Below, piece by piece: positions 36,386-47,576 of a DNA stretch of 64,000 nucleotides; positions within the stretch are counted from its first letter, which is position 1, and each line of letters starts with the position of its first letter. The position numbers and the translations under genes are program-made. The notes beneath the pieces are model-generated. The model had not been told where the DNA came from. It did no database searches and worked only from the letters and a program-made list of their open reading frames with translations. Source of the stretch: Sarcomyxa edulis (Eukaryota; Basidiomycota; Agaricomycetes; Agaricales; Mycenaceae); the NCBI GenBank assembly GCA_009761415.1, contig QUOL01000004.1, positions 868,001 through 932,000 on the forward strand, read 5' to 3'.

Positions 36386-37324
36386 GACGCGGGTGGCTCT
36401 AGGAATGGCGCCGGCACAGATCAGAGGGACTTAAGTACCAAGAGAGCTCAACCTAATGTCATATCTATCTGACATGAGCCTGTGCTAGTGTTCACATGGA
36501 TGTCTCCCGCTGCCGTTAAACCCTAACTTGTCGGCGTTAGGCAACATCGAGGCCACTATTTTTGCGTCGTGGAGAATCCTTTGCCGGGATCTCTGAAAAA
36601 AGTCTCCCATACAACCTGCAGAGATTCTTCGTTAGTGGTTTCATCGAGTCTGAACAAAATCGTCCTATAACAGTAAGTATGGATGTCTTGGTGATTTTGT
36701 GTCGATGATTAGCAGAGATGGTTGATGAGGGCAAGTGCCGAAACAGGCGCCACAATCCTCTTGCCTCTTCAAGGAAAAAATTCGGAATTTGCCGCATCGC
36801 CATGGCCTTCGAAATCCTACGTCTGTCTGACATACAACTGTCACAAACTGAACACGATGAATCTACAAACCCACTCTTAGGCTATCTCTCTCACCGGAGC
36901 TCTAAATAAATTCTAGCTTTGCCGTCAATTGCAAGCGTTCCTGTGATGTAGCCCTTCGTTGTCGGATTCATGCATAGAGTTACATACTTATCTGGTTTCA
37001 CCAATTTTCATGAACAGCCTTTCTCTATCTGGATTATGTTTCTCAGCCCTCGATAGTAAGTGCTTCTCTAGATTCCATCCTATCGCCATCGGAGCGCTTC
37101 AAATTTAGTTCAGGTCCTTCTATGATGCGTGTCTCATGATCTTTAGGTTTGACCATTTCGTTGACATGTCGTGAACTCGAGATATCCGTGGAGCAGATGG
37201 TCAATCAACCTGAGGCCTGTCTATAAACGTGCGCTTGCGGTATTCTGGTTCAAGGACGAAGACGGCGTCCTACTTGACATTGACGCTGTACTCTAGGGCG
37301 GCTGCATTTCGCTCTCTAAGCACC
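36386..37324. other. Divergent promoter region, GPCR / class V aminotransferase
   Basis: No coding segment recognised in 940 bases; small frames on both strands are isolated. A TATAAA lies at its right end. Confidence 0.6.
37222..37227 (+). promoter_or_regulatory. TATA box of the class V aminotransferase gene
   Basis: TATAAA, 98 bases before the ATG at 37325. Confidence 0.5.
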
Positions 37325-38840
37325 ATGGCTACCAATCTCGATATCAAGCACGCACGCTCTCATTTCCCTGCTTTGAACTCAGGGCATATTTATGCAGACA
37401 ATGCCGGCGGCTCCCAGATAGCAAAAGTTGTCGTCGACCGGATCTCGGATTATCTACTCAATACTAACGTTCAGCTCAATGTCGACTACTCAATCTCGAT
37501 CCAGAGCACACAGAGAGTTGCAGAAGGGTCAAAAGTCGCCGCTCAGCTTTTTAATGCGGCCTCGCCTGATGAAATAACCCTTGGTGGTAGCTCCACTGCG
37601 AATATGGAGAATCTCGCCAAGAAATTAGAGAGCGATATCCAAGCTGGAGACGAGTTCGTCCTCATGGATGGCGAACACGAATGTTAGTGTCTGCAACTGA
37701 TAATATCCCTTCCTCGCTGACGTTCCTCGTCCTTTTTTAAAAGCTAATAACGGGACATGGAGAAGACTCGCAGCTCGTCGTGGAGCTAGTATCAAATACT
37801 GGCATCCCACGCCGTCTTCGCCTCAGAATCCATTCTCCGTAATGCATGAGATTGAGAATCTCATTCCTCTCATTAGTTGCAACACACGCATTGTCGCATT
37901 TTCCGCCTGCTCGAATATCCTCGGATCGGTCGTTCCCGTCAAAGAGATTACTAAGGTTGTCCGACGAGAAGCAGCGACAAGAGGCGCCAAGAAGGTTCAA
38001 ATATCTGTCGACTGCGTTGCTTATGCCCCCCACCGACGGATGGATGTACAAGACTGGGACATAGATATTGCTACAATCTCTTTCTATAAGGTGACGATGC
38101 CACTCCTCTTTTGAGTGGCGAAAGACTATCTTCTTAATTCTTATGGATTAGATATATGGTCCGCATGCTGCTGCCCTCTACGTTCGCTCATCTACTCGAC
38201 AGTCTTCTTCGCTCGCGAACGAACTGGCGTATGGGTCAACGGGTAAATTGATTCCATGTATCATTGCATTGTATCTCTTCTGACGATTTCTCGGATCGAC
38301 AGGCATACTCCCGTACCTTCTGTCTTTGACTCCGGCTAACGACCTTCAGGCTACCTTCGATGCTATCACTGAGCACGAACAGACTTTAGTAGAGCCACTT
38401 CTAGCGTTCCTTACTCATCCAACCCAAAGAAGTCGAGGGCTTTTGATTGTAGGATCGGAGCAGGGTGGCATCACTCGAGTTCCTACCGTGAGCTTCGTTG
38501 TGCGGGGTCAAAGGCACATTGACAGCAAAGAACTGGTGAAGATGGTCAATAGGAAGGGCGGTGTAAGCGCTTCACGTCACTTAGATATATACACGAGCAC
38601 TTCACTGACCTTGGCTCTCAGGTCGGTATCCGTTGGTATCCGTATACTCTGTCTGGTGGAGATACGATAATTCTGAAAGATGGAGTTGCACGTATATCCC
38701 TCGTTCATTACAATACGGTCGAGGAGGTGAAAAAGATCACCGACATTCTCCAGGAGATTCTTCTCGGCTGTGAGGACATCACTGCTAACGACTCGATTAC
38801 AGATAATCAATCAGTCCTCTTGGCGGAAATCTCTAAGTAG
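37325..38840 (+). CDS. Class V aminotransferase, cysteine-desulfurase-like (PLP)
   Basis: Five exons: 37325-37682, 37744-38090, 38152-38242, 38303-38562, 38622-38840; 424 residues. Features: YADNAGGSQIAK near the N terminus, LGGSSTANMENLA, DGEHESNNGTWRRLA formed over the first intron, SVDCVAYAPHRRMDV (cofactor Asp region), and the predicted PLP lysine in TISFYKIYGPHAAALY, split by the second intron. The C-terminal domain has GGVGIRWYPYT. It matches the cysteine-desulfurase-like subgroup found in fungi whose substrate is unproven; it lacks the Cys-containing loop needed to be sure of desulfurase activity. ATG 37325 was preferred over an upstream GTG. Confidence 0.88.
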
Positions 38841-39715
38841 GCCTAGACGATATGGAATCAATCGGGACACTGGGTTTTTCGAACTATGCTCGCGATATTT
38901 CTATTTCGTAGGGATTCGACGCGTACCACTATTCATTGTGCACGGTCTTTCATTGTAAATAAATTTGTATGTACACTCTGAAGATTCAGATACCAGGCAC
39001 GCTCCTGCCAATCTACTACTATCGACGACTTTCCAGGCCTATTCGTAAGACTTGGACTGTAGTACCCGGTCTTCGATGTCAAACGTGGCTCGTGTTGCTG
39101 GGTGTAGAAGCCCAGTCCGCCAGTGGAAGCAAAAGGCTACTTTTCTGATTGAAGGATGAGCAAGTCAAATTCAGAATGACCTATTGAGAGGGTATTACCG
39201 TGAGACCTGCAAAATTCGACCTCCAGGATATGTAGAGCTACATACTTATCCACAGCAGGGCCTGTGGTTTTAATCTCAGAGATCTGGACATGGTGAGCCC
39301 CAGGTCGACAAGGTTTAGGTGGCGCGCCTGCCAAATGACGTATTGAACAGAGTATGTCCGAGGTGATAGAAGGGGGTCAAGAGAGGTTGTAGATCTGGAC
39401 CTCGGTATCAGCTGTTGGCATATATATAACGCACGATACTAGTGTTGTTTCATTCCACACAAGCGTCCTATCAAATACTTCCGAGTCAGCCACAGAGCAT
39501 CAATGGGCGAGAACAAGGTGCATGAAAGTAGCGCTCACGCGAAGAATGGCCAAACTGTAGATTACAAGCTACTCGAGTGGCATTTGAGAAAACATTATTT
39601 GATGTCCTGGCAAGGGTCTCAGAAGACAAGGCGCAAGTGAGAAGGATGGAAACCTTAAATCTTGTTTTGGAAGGGATTTCTATTTTGGGCTGTTGTGGAA
39701 TTCCTTCGCGCTCTC
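38841..39715. other. Intergenic / leader region
   Basis: About 870 bases. A short plus-strand frame from ATG 39503 (about 45 codons) could be an upstream ORF or an unrecognised 5' exon of the next gene; nothing else is seen. Confidence 0.5.
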
Positions 39716-42640
39716 ATGGCACCTCCAAAGCGAAACCCCCCTCCAACTCCTGGTTTACTATCTGGCGTATTAAACTTTGTATCTCGCGAGATAGAATCTT
39801 TTGTGACAAATGCCACTGGAAGAACTACACCTGAGGTCTGTACTTTTCTGTTTGAGCCATTTGGTCATGGGGGCATCTCAACATGACCTATGTAGGAACC
39901 ACCATTATCGTCAAGTTCGCGCATTAAATCAGCTACGAGATCACAGACTGGGCCTATACGGACTAAGCGTACCACCCGAGAAAATTTTACCACCGAAGAG
40001 CGATTGAACGAGGGGACAGATGTTGGCTCAAGGCGAAGAGGACGTACGAGAGATGCTACACGAACCAGCGCAACTCCCGAGCCACACCACCGCGATAATA
40101 AGGATCTCCGTATCAAAAAACGCGTCAAATTGACTCCAAAGAGAGTAGAGAATGAAGGTATGTATGTTCGTCGTGCTATCATCTCGTCTCACTCAACACC
40201 TTCCTTCAGAACTTTCTGCATCAGAACATCGCTCCGCATCCAAAGCTCGATCTCCCTCCCCACATGCCAAATCTCGAACCCTTAGACCTCGCTCATCTTT
40301 CACTATGCCAGGTTCTCTGTTTTCGCGGTCATCGTCACTCGAACCAGATTCTCCTCCCCATGACGTTGAAGATCTAGACCGCCCAGTGCCTACTTCATCG
40401 GACGCTATCACTCCATCTCGACCACCCTTGTCACTTCCTGATCAAGAAAACGAAGCTGGTCCATCCCAATCTGCCTCTAAAGTACCATTACGTCCTAAGA
40501 CAATTCCCTCCGTCAAAGCAGTGGTAGGAAGGTTCGTCATAGGGGAAGGCGACGCTGATCCATCAATCCTACTCCCAAGTCCCCACAGTTCACCTACCAA
40601 GGTCAGGGCTCCCAACGGCAAAAGAAGAACTCGAGGTGAGAGATATTCGAGCGCAGACGAATCGGATTATTCTCCTGTAAAATCGAAAGGTAAGGAACGT
40701 GCCATCGATTTTGAACACTCGGCCGCAGATACGTCTGGAGAAATTCGTGTTCGCGGGAAGGAGCAAGAGCTGTTTACTGCCCGAGAAGAACAGAGACGGA
40801 ATGAGAAGCGGTGGCAAAAGGACAAGGATGCGGGGCATGCTGAGGCTGAAGTTGAAGCAGCAAGAGATAAAGAGAGAATCAAGATGCTAGAACTCGAGGT
40901 TTTGAGACTGAAAGAAGAGGTGCGTGACTGACAATGCATATGCCTCTTTATGTTCCTACCTAACAACCTTGAAAAATAGCTCTCAAAACGACCCATCCGT
41001 GGCGTTTCCCAACAGTATTCAAGACCACCTCCCCCGCCTCCACCTCCGCCTCCACCCCCTCCTACTCGATCTCTCATCGATCTCCCCTCTCCATCCTCTG
41101 ATGCAAATCGCGCCACTCTCTTCGCATCAGCTCGTGCAGCTCTGAAGTCGACCGGTACACCTGTCGAGGCACCTATAAACGCCACGGGTTCCAAGAGCAA
41201 ACGTCAAGGACAGCCTACCGTCGGTGTTCCTCCAGACAAGATGGCTGCATTCTTGAGCGAAATGAAAACTGTCAGGCTGAGAAAGGTCGGTGGAGATACA
41301 TCTATTTCCTTCGGATCTAGTGCAGAATCCAGTACGGGCCCTGGCACCAGACAAGGACTTGGTATAGACTTGAGTGGAGATACCAGTGCTAGAGGAAGTG
41401 GTTTATTGAGAAGCGCAAGTGGCGGAGGCCGTCGTACCGGCTCATTTGGTCATGAAGCTATTCTACGCAAATTAGCGGCTTCATCTTCGTCTAAGTCGCT
41501 GCAGACCGAAAGCACTGTTGATTCACAGATAGGCGAAAAGCGAAAAAGGACTATAAGTCAAGGAAGCGATTTCCACGATGCTCTCCGTATGTCTTCCATC
41601 GTCTTCTCATGATATGACCCAATCTTATAATCTCCCTAGATGCCGCAGTAAAGAAACGATCCATCGAAGCATCTTCCAGATCTACTGTTAGCTCTATATC
41701 CCGAATTCCTCGACCCCCTACGGCGGGTCCACTGTTATTATCCCAGTCATATCCTTCGCGATCAGAAACGAACATCCCTAATCCCCGAAATCGTATCTGG
41801 CCATCTACCTCTACGGAGTTGACCACACCTTCATTATGTTCTGATAACGAGATCGAAAAAGAGGACGAAACCAGTGTGGGCCCTGATGACCGACTACTTT
41901 CCACACCGCCAGATAGCCAAACAGGACCGACCGTGACCGAGGGACAGAAACATGAAGTCATTGATGTTGACAATGATACGGAGACAATTCCTCATTCTGC
42001 CATCATGCCTCCCCGAGCGACCACACCCAGAGATATTCCTGCTTCTCCGAGCGACGAACGCCCGAACGATATGTTTGCGCAACGCCCACCTTTATCGCCT
42101 ATGCCTTCTCATTCGCCTCGTAGACCCCGCCCACCTGCTAGAATATCTCGACCCCAGCGTCATCGTGCGACCACTGGCGATCCATCAGAGGATGAACTTT
42201 CCATGTCTTTCAGCCATGAAGAAGATGTGCTGTTCAAGCCTCTGGAGCGTGCCCAACGGCCAATTCGCGAGAAACATCCGAAGCAACCACAATCGCTCGT
42301 ACCCCCGCGTGGGCACTCGAACCAACGCGAAACCTCCACCACCTCTTCTACACGGTCAAAAGCCAGCGGATCAAACCGCAATAGCAGACGGCTGACTCTC
42401 GATGAGGAAATTCGTGATGCTCATGCGCGAGAGGAAAGTTTTTCGGATCTGGAACATGGGGTGTTGATGGGTGTGGGATTGAAGAGCAAGCGTTCTGGTT
42501 TCCTTGCACACGGCGGGGCTGGGGGCGTGCCTGTTCATATGGGTGTAGGGTATGTTGAAGGTGCAGAAGAAGATGTCGATACGTATCAGGTAGTCAAGAA
42601 AAAGATGGGGAGTACTGGTAAGCGGAAAGGCAAACGATGA
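39716..42640 (+). CDS. Large low-complexity protein with coiled coil, polyproline and WH2-like motif
   Basis: Five exons: 39716-39835, 39896-40157, 40210-40919, 40980-41586, 41640-42640; 899 residues. Not recognised as a named family. N terminus MAPPKRNPPPTPGLLSGVLNFV; then basic/Ser-rich disorder (RSSFTMPGSLFSRSSSLEPD); a charged coiled coil (about residues 290-365, EQRRNEKRWQKDKDAG...KERIKMLELEVLRLKEE); an 11-proline run at about 380-390; and a conserved-looking block PPDKMAAFLSEMKTVRLRKVG at about 446-466 that resembles a WH2 actin-binding helix plus LKKV motif. The tail is rich in S/P with an acidic/basic end. Polyproline plus a WH2-like block suggests cytoskeletal or spindle-associated roles, but this is tentative. 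Confidence 0.78.
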
Positions 42641-42940
42641 AGTAGATTTTGGTTTTGTCTCTTATTTCTTCTCTTCTTCCTTCTACAATGTCCTGCCCCT
42701 AGTCATTTGTTGTTATCTGTACTATCTTCTTGGTTCCACTTAGTGTCTCTCTTCCCGTTTTTTTTTTGGCTCACCCCAGATATCTTTATCGTTATGTGTA
42801 TTGGTGTGACGTGTACAACCGTCTCAAACAAATAATCATCATACCTCTTTCCTTCCCACTTCCACTAGGAATCCACTTGAAGTCCACTCCGAGTCTGCTA
42901 GCTGTCAGAATCTTCACAACCTTCTCATCTTTCGCACTGC

Positions 42941-44032
42941 ATGTCAGTTATCCCATCAAAGAAGCTACTAGATCTCAGTGAACGCTCGAGGGCCTGTGTT
43001 GAAAGATTGCGGGAATGTAACCTGCAGAGACCTGACCTGTCCGTCATATTTCGTTCACCTGTATCAACAAGAATCGAATTCCCGTACTAGTTCAAATCAA
43101 CCTCGATCCAGGCTTGCGTCAGTGTTGGTGCTCATCTACGAAAAAGCTAGCCATCTGCGCGTACTTTTGACAACGCGTTCGAAAGCTTTGCGAACCCATG
43201 CAGGACAGACTGCTCTTCCAGGAGGCAAGGTTTGTCACATATAGCTTCTGCTTTCGATCACGCATGGATTTCTGTCGGAATGCTGATAAAACTAGGTCGA
43301 TGACATAGATGCAAGCCTCGTCGAAACAGCTGTGAGTGAATCACCTTCAACATGTACCTCGTTAGATTGCTGAACCACATCAGTACCGGGAAGCTAACGA
43401 GGAAGTGGCCCTACCCCTGGACTCTCCAGATATACATACGCTCTGCATCCTGGAACCATTCTTGTCTGCTCACGGACTTCTCGTAACACCTGTCGTCGCC
43501 CTTCTGACTGACGTCACGATTCTGGAAACTCTTAAGGCCTCCGAGGAAGAAGTTTCTTGCATTTTCAATCACCCTTTGGAGGCGTTGTTGGATCCATCAC
43601 TAGTTGAAGACCTAGGTGAACCTATCGTGTCACCGGGAAGCGAAGATTGGCCGTATGAGCCTGGCCTTCATGTGCGTTTGCAGCTTTATTCACATTCTCT
43701 ATCACCTACTATGATTCGCAGAACACAACGGACGTCACTGTATCCTCACTAGGTAACATAACTTATCGTATGCATCGCTTTCGCAGCATAGCATCTCCGG
43801 TCAAAGGTCTGACTTCAGACATCCTGGTTAGCGGACCTAGATTCTATGACTTAGAATAGTTTGATAATGCCCTCTGCTTTTCTAGATCAAGACCGCTGAA
43901 ATCGCTTATTCCAGAGCACCTAACTTCGAGCATTACGCTCCTGGGCAACCGCATGGCTTCGAGGCAATTATTCGCATTGTAGAGGAATATGGGTCTTCGC
44001 AGGCGAAACCCGATGTGAACACCGTGCCATAA
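42941..44032 (+). CDS. Nudix hydrolase, CoA-diphosphatase (NUDT7/Pcd1)-like, with a frame break in exon 1
   Basis: Exons 42941-43229, 43296-43331, 43384-43671, 43722-43826, 43886-44032. The Nudix box is rebuilt over two introns: GGK, VDDIDASLVETA, YREANEEVAL (GX5EX7REUXEEXGU pattern). THAGQTALPGGK just before it is typical of peroxisomal CoA diphosphatases. Exon 1 starts MSVIPSKKLLDLSERSRA and runs well to EFPY, then meets TAG, while the conserved SRLASVLVLIYEK continues in the +1 frame. The break could be a 28-base intron (43089 region, GTACTAG...ATCCAG), a sequencing or assembly error, or a true mutation. Both repairs bring the total back to a multiple of three. Confidence 0.8.
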
Positions 44033-44103
44033 TTTATAAGCAGAACGACCTAGATATAGACATTACGAATGCGGTGACCAGGCCCATGATAACGAGGATA
44101 TCA

Positions 44104-47100
44104 TCACATATCATGGTCTAAACGACGGAACTCCATAGGCAATAGAATAGCCCTGTCGATGGCTACTGGTAAACCTCGATGCCGCCCTTTCAGCCTGCCA
44201 AAACAAGTTCATGAGTTCAACCAAATGCAAAGACCTCCGAAGAGTACGAACATGACGATGATGATGACGATCTTCGATAGTGGCTTCATGGCGCCTGAGA
44301 GAGAAAAGTTATCCTGGACATCATACTTGTCAGTGACATTCGCGTCCCCATACAAAGAATGAGAGAGTACCGTAGGGAGTCCGAAGCTCAGACCAACCCC
44401 TCCAAATGCGGAAACAAGCTCGAATACCACTCGAAACAGGTCGAACCAATCCTTGCTGGGATCTAATATGTCGTGTCGCTCGATAATAGCTACAACGAAG
44501 ACTCCGATGACAAGCCACCAAATCTCTGAAATGGATGAACGAATGAGCCAAGTCCGTTTGAGCATACTGATATCGCAGCTGAGACTACTCGCCTTTGGAG
44601 AATTGCCGCTGAATATGCCAACTCAGATAGCGCGTAATTCTTTGACGACGCTTCATGCTCCCTAGATCGGGTTCTGCGTCGTCAGGCGGATCCTCGAAGA
44701 CGGCTAGAGATCTTTCTTCGTACCTTGAAGAGTTCGTCAGATGAGCTATACTTCAGCTAATAAATAACAGATGGACTCACACATTTGTGGACCTGACAGT
44801 CATTGCAACCTGACAGCGAGACGTGAGTAGATCAGTAAGGGCCAGAAGGTCCTCGAATCATTCCGCCTACAGGATAAACCTGTATATTCAGAGAATCAAC
44901 CGACAAAAATCAACGCCACATATTGTATATCAGAGAACTTACATCGATATACATCATCAAAAGATACAGGATACTGCAACCACGGAAAACGATTCCACAT
45001 TGAGAAGCAACTAGTCACCACAAGAATTGGACTACGAACTGCAAAGCTGGAGCCAGATCGGCAAGAGAGATGATTGATAGACCAGAGGCACGGCAGGCCA
45101 GTAGGCCTGCTATGGCTTTCGGACCGCGAGGCAGTGAGTCATATGCATCCAGCCCGATATCTAGGAGAGAACCCGTATCAGACATGACTCTTGAGGCAAT
45201 CAAAGACGACTTACCGAGCACTGAAAATGCAGCCCACTGCAAGCCGCTATGAGGAACTCAAATTAGTATGTTATCTAAAATTGTCTACAAACCCCAACGT
45301 GCCTAAACGTGACTAGACATATAACTAAAAACCATGTCTGATGGCTTGGGAACATGTATACAAGGCACCTACATTTGGAGTGATAGTTTAAGAGCTCTAT
45401 TGACGTACAAAGAGGTTGAGCGTACCGTCGCGGATGGTCCAAAAGGAAATGGCATGTTTCATTAGTTCGCGAGTGAGTAGGAGTCAACTTTGAGCCTATC
45501 CAACTTTTTTCAGACTCTTCAGCATCGACGGTCGAGCCACAAGATGAACAAGACGGACATGGTGAGGCGAAGTCTAGCTAGAGTGTCAAAGAGAATTGTG
45601 TAGAGAATTCAAGGAAGAGTTCTTACAAGATCGGCTGAACAGCATCCTGTCAGTTATTCGAATGCGTTGTAAGTTCACGTTGACTCACAAGAGCGTGTCC
45701 ACCAGCTAGGATCACAAACAATAGAGGAACTTGAAATTTGGTCAGAAGCTATCAGCCTCGGGCATCGAAAACGAGCTTACAGATCATGAGATAGGCAGTT
45801 TGAAAAGGTCTGACGAGCTGTCATTTCTAGCGATTCAGGAGAGTACTAGATGACTTACACCATTCCTCTCAATGTATGACTTAGCTTGTTGCGTGTAACT
45901 GGAATGGATCATGGCATCACTTACTCGTCTACTAAAGTAAGTCCAGCACCTGTGTAGCCTCCCATCACCTGAAATAGAGAGAACCTGAATCGTGATAAGA
46001 TCAACCATGTAACATAACAGTCAGGAGTATTCAAGGTGTTATCATACATACCAGGGTTTCTGCACAACTCGTGGTTGTCCATCGAAAACACTATCGTACC
46101 TATGAGATGCTGAAAGCCAAGGAGCAATGATCAAAAACGCCACGAGCTGCGAAGTGAGAAAGTACTAGAATCCATATATCAATATCTCTGAAGAACGACG
46201 AAAGATGGGCACCACGTACAGCGGGTATAAGATAGCTCAATAACGTCAACGCTCGGTATTCTATTCCACCAAGTTCTTCGAGCTGCATGGAGTTCAATTT
46301 ATGTGTGTGAAAATCAGAATTGCGTCCGACCACAAGTTCATCGAAGGTCAACCATGTAGCCGTCCGCGTATTCTCGCCTCTATCAAGAGTTGTAGGGTCA
46401 TCGCGGTTCAATGTAATGGCCCTAGGAAGCGTCGAGCTTCGTTCAAGGGTACGGTACAAAGCCGGAAACGTGCGCTGTATAGAACGTCTAGCGAGTGTTA
46501 CCGGTCCTGGGAATCCACCTAGACCTTTGTATTTAGAATTGACGTCTCGGGAAGCAGTATCGTCTTGACGACTGTTTTCAAGTATCGTGATATGCCTATG
46601 AGGAAGCGGAACGTGATCTGAGAGGCCAAAAATCTGCAAGTGAGTGCTGAAACTGACTAAGTCAGAAACAAGACTCGCCGTCAATTCGAGATCTCATCCG
46701 AGACGGTCCCGGATGCACTGAACTCTCGAACGCATGTTGAGATGAATCACTGAACGCAGTAGGAGAAGAGGAAAAGGCGCGAATATCAGAAAGGAATGCG
46801 TTCTGCTCGCGGGCATTCCTAGTGGCAGTGGAAATAGTGGAGTTTGTTCCAAATTCCTCTCGCATCCGAGCAGTAGTGCCTGACTGATGTGGGAGGGATG
46901 CATTGTGTATCGGAGGAGAAATGATGTTTGCTGTTATAGAACAAGGGCGGCGGCTGGATTTAGGGGATTCCAGGTGCACGACGTACTCCAACTTCCGCAC
47001 AAAATAGTATCTATAGAAAAGGGTAAGCCCCTTCTTAGAGAAAGTAGATACGAGGTGATGCCTACTTCCTGACCAAAACCATGACCCAGGAAACGACAGT

Positions 47101-47413
47101 TACATCGCCCTGCCAGAGTTAATCGGCTTCTTGTAGTCTTTCGGAGACGATATCCACGCACCAGAGCCATTAGCATATACAGTATAGTCTGCTGCCAAGC
47201 CGTCATCGGAGACAGGTTGGCTGTTGTCAAACCATTTGCCGTCATTGCAGAGTAACATAGAAATAAGCAGTCAATGTACGCGACATGGAATCGACCGTTA
47301 GACGCGTACAATATGCCGGATAAGAAAAGAGGCGTGAAGGTGAAGTAAAGTAGATGAATACGGAAAAAGTTACTTTCCCGAACAAGGAGCTCAAGGATTG
47401 CACTCGGCCTCAT
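44104..47413 (-). CDS. TRK1: TRK-type potassium transporter
   Basis: Modelled in 22 exons: 47162-47413, 47066-47109, 46670-47010, 46220-46617, 46052-46164, 45925-45984, 45859-45879, 45781-45809, 45689-45729, 45627-45634, 45559-45573, 45426-45503, 45309-45368, 45215-45246, 45040-45160, 44943-44973, 44871-44879, 44781-44809, 44593-44723, 44371-44525, 44252-44313, 44104-44194; 706 residues. Motifs: NFFRIHLLYFTFTPL, SAMTANGLTTANLSPMTAWQQ (first pore loop), a long hydrophilic cytosolic loop (exons 3-4), GGYTGAGLTLVD, GMVPFQTAYLMI, FLLDHPRR, ACRASGLSIISLADLAPAL, SAFGGVGLSFGLPT, NFSLSGAMKPLSKIVIIIVM and GRHRGLPVAIDRAILLP. TRK proteins take up K+ at the plasma membrane. Exons of 8, 9 and 15 bases are needed to match LPILLRLTIW and YIDVYPVAMT. 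The start may lie in a further upstream exon. Confidence 0.9.
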
Positions 47414-47576
47414 CAACGACAAGAACAAGAATGCGCGTCGTATCTAGGGCTTCGATTCTGTAGTCCCGCGTGGTGGACCCAGGGTGGACCGCGAAGCTGC
47501 ATGTCTCGGTGCCGAGAAGGTCGTGAACAAGTCAAGAAGCACTGATTGTGTCGGAGCTTGAAATGAGGGCTTTTAT

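Noticed and set aside
46100..46101. Apparent GTACGA donor in the TRK gene
   Set aside because: Reading through gives RYDSVFDGQPRVVQKPW, matching the transporter family, so it is exonic.
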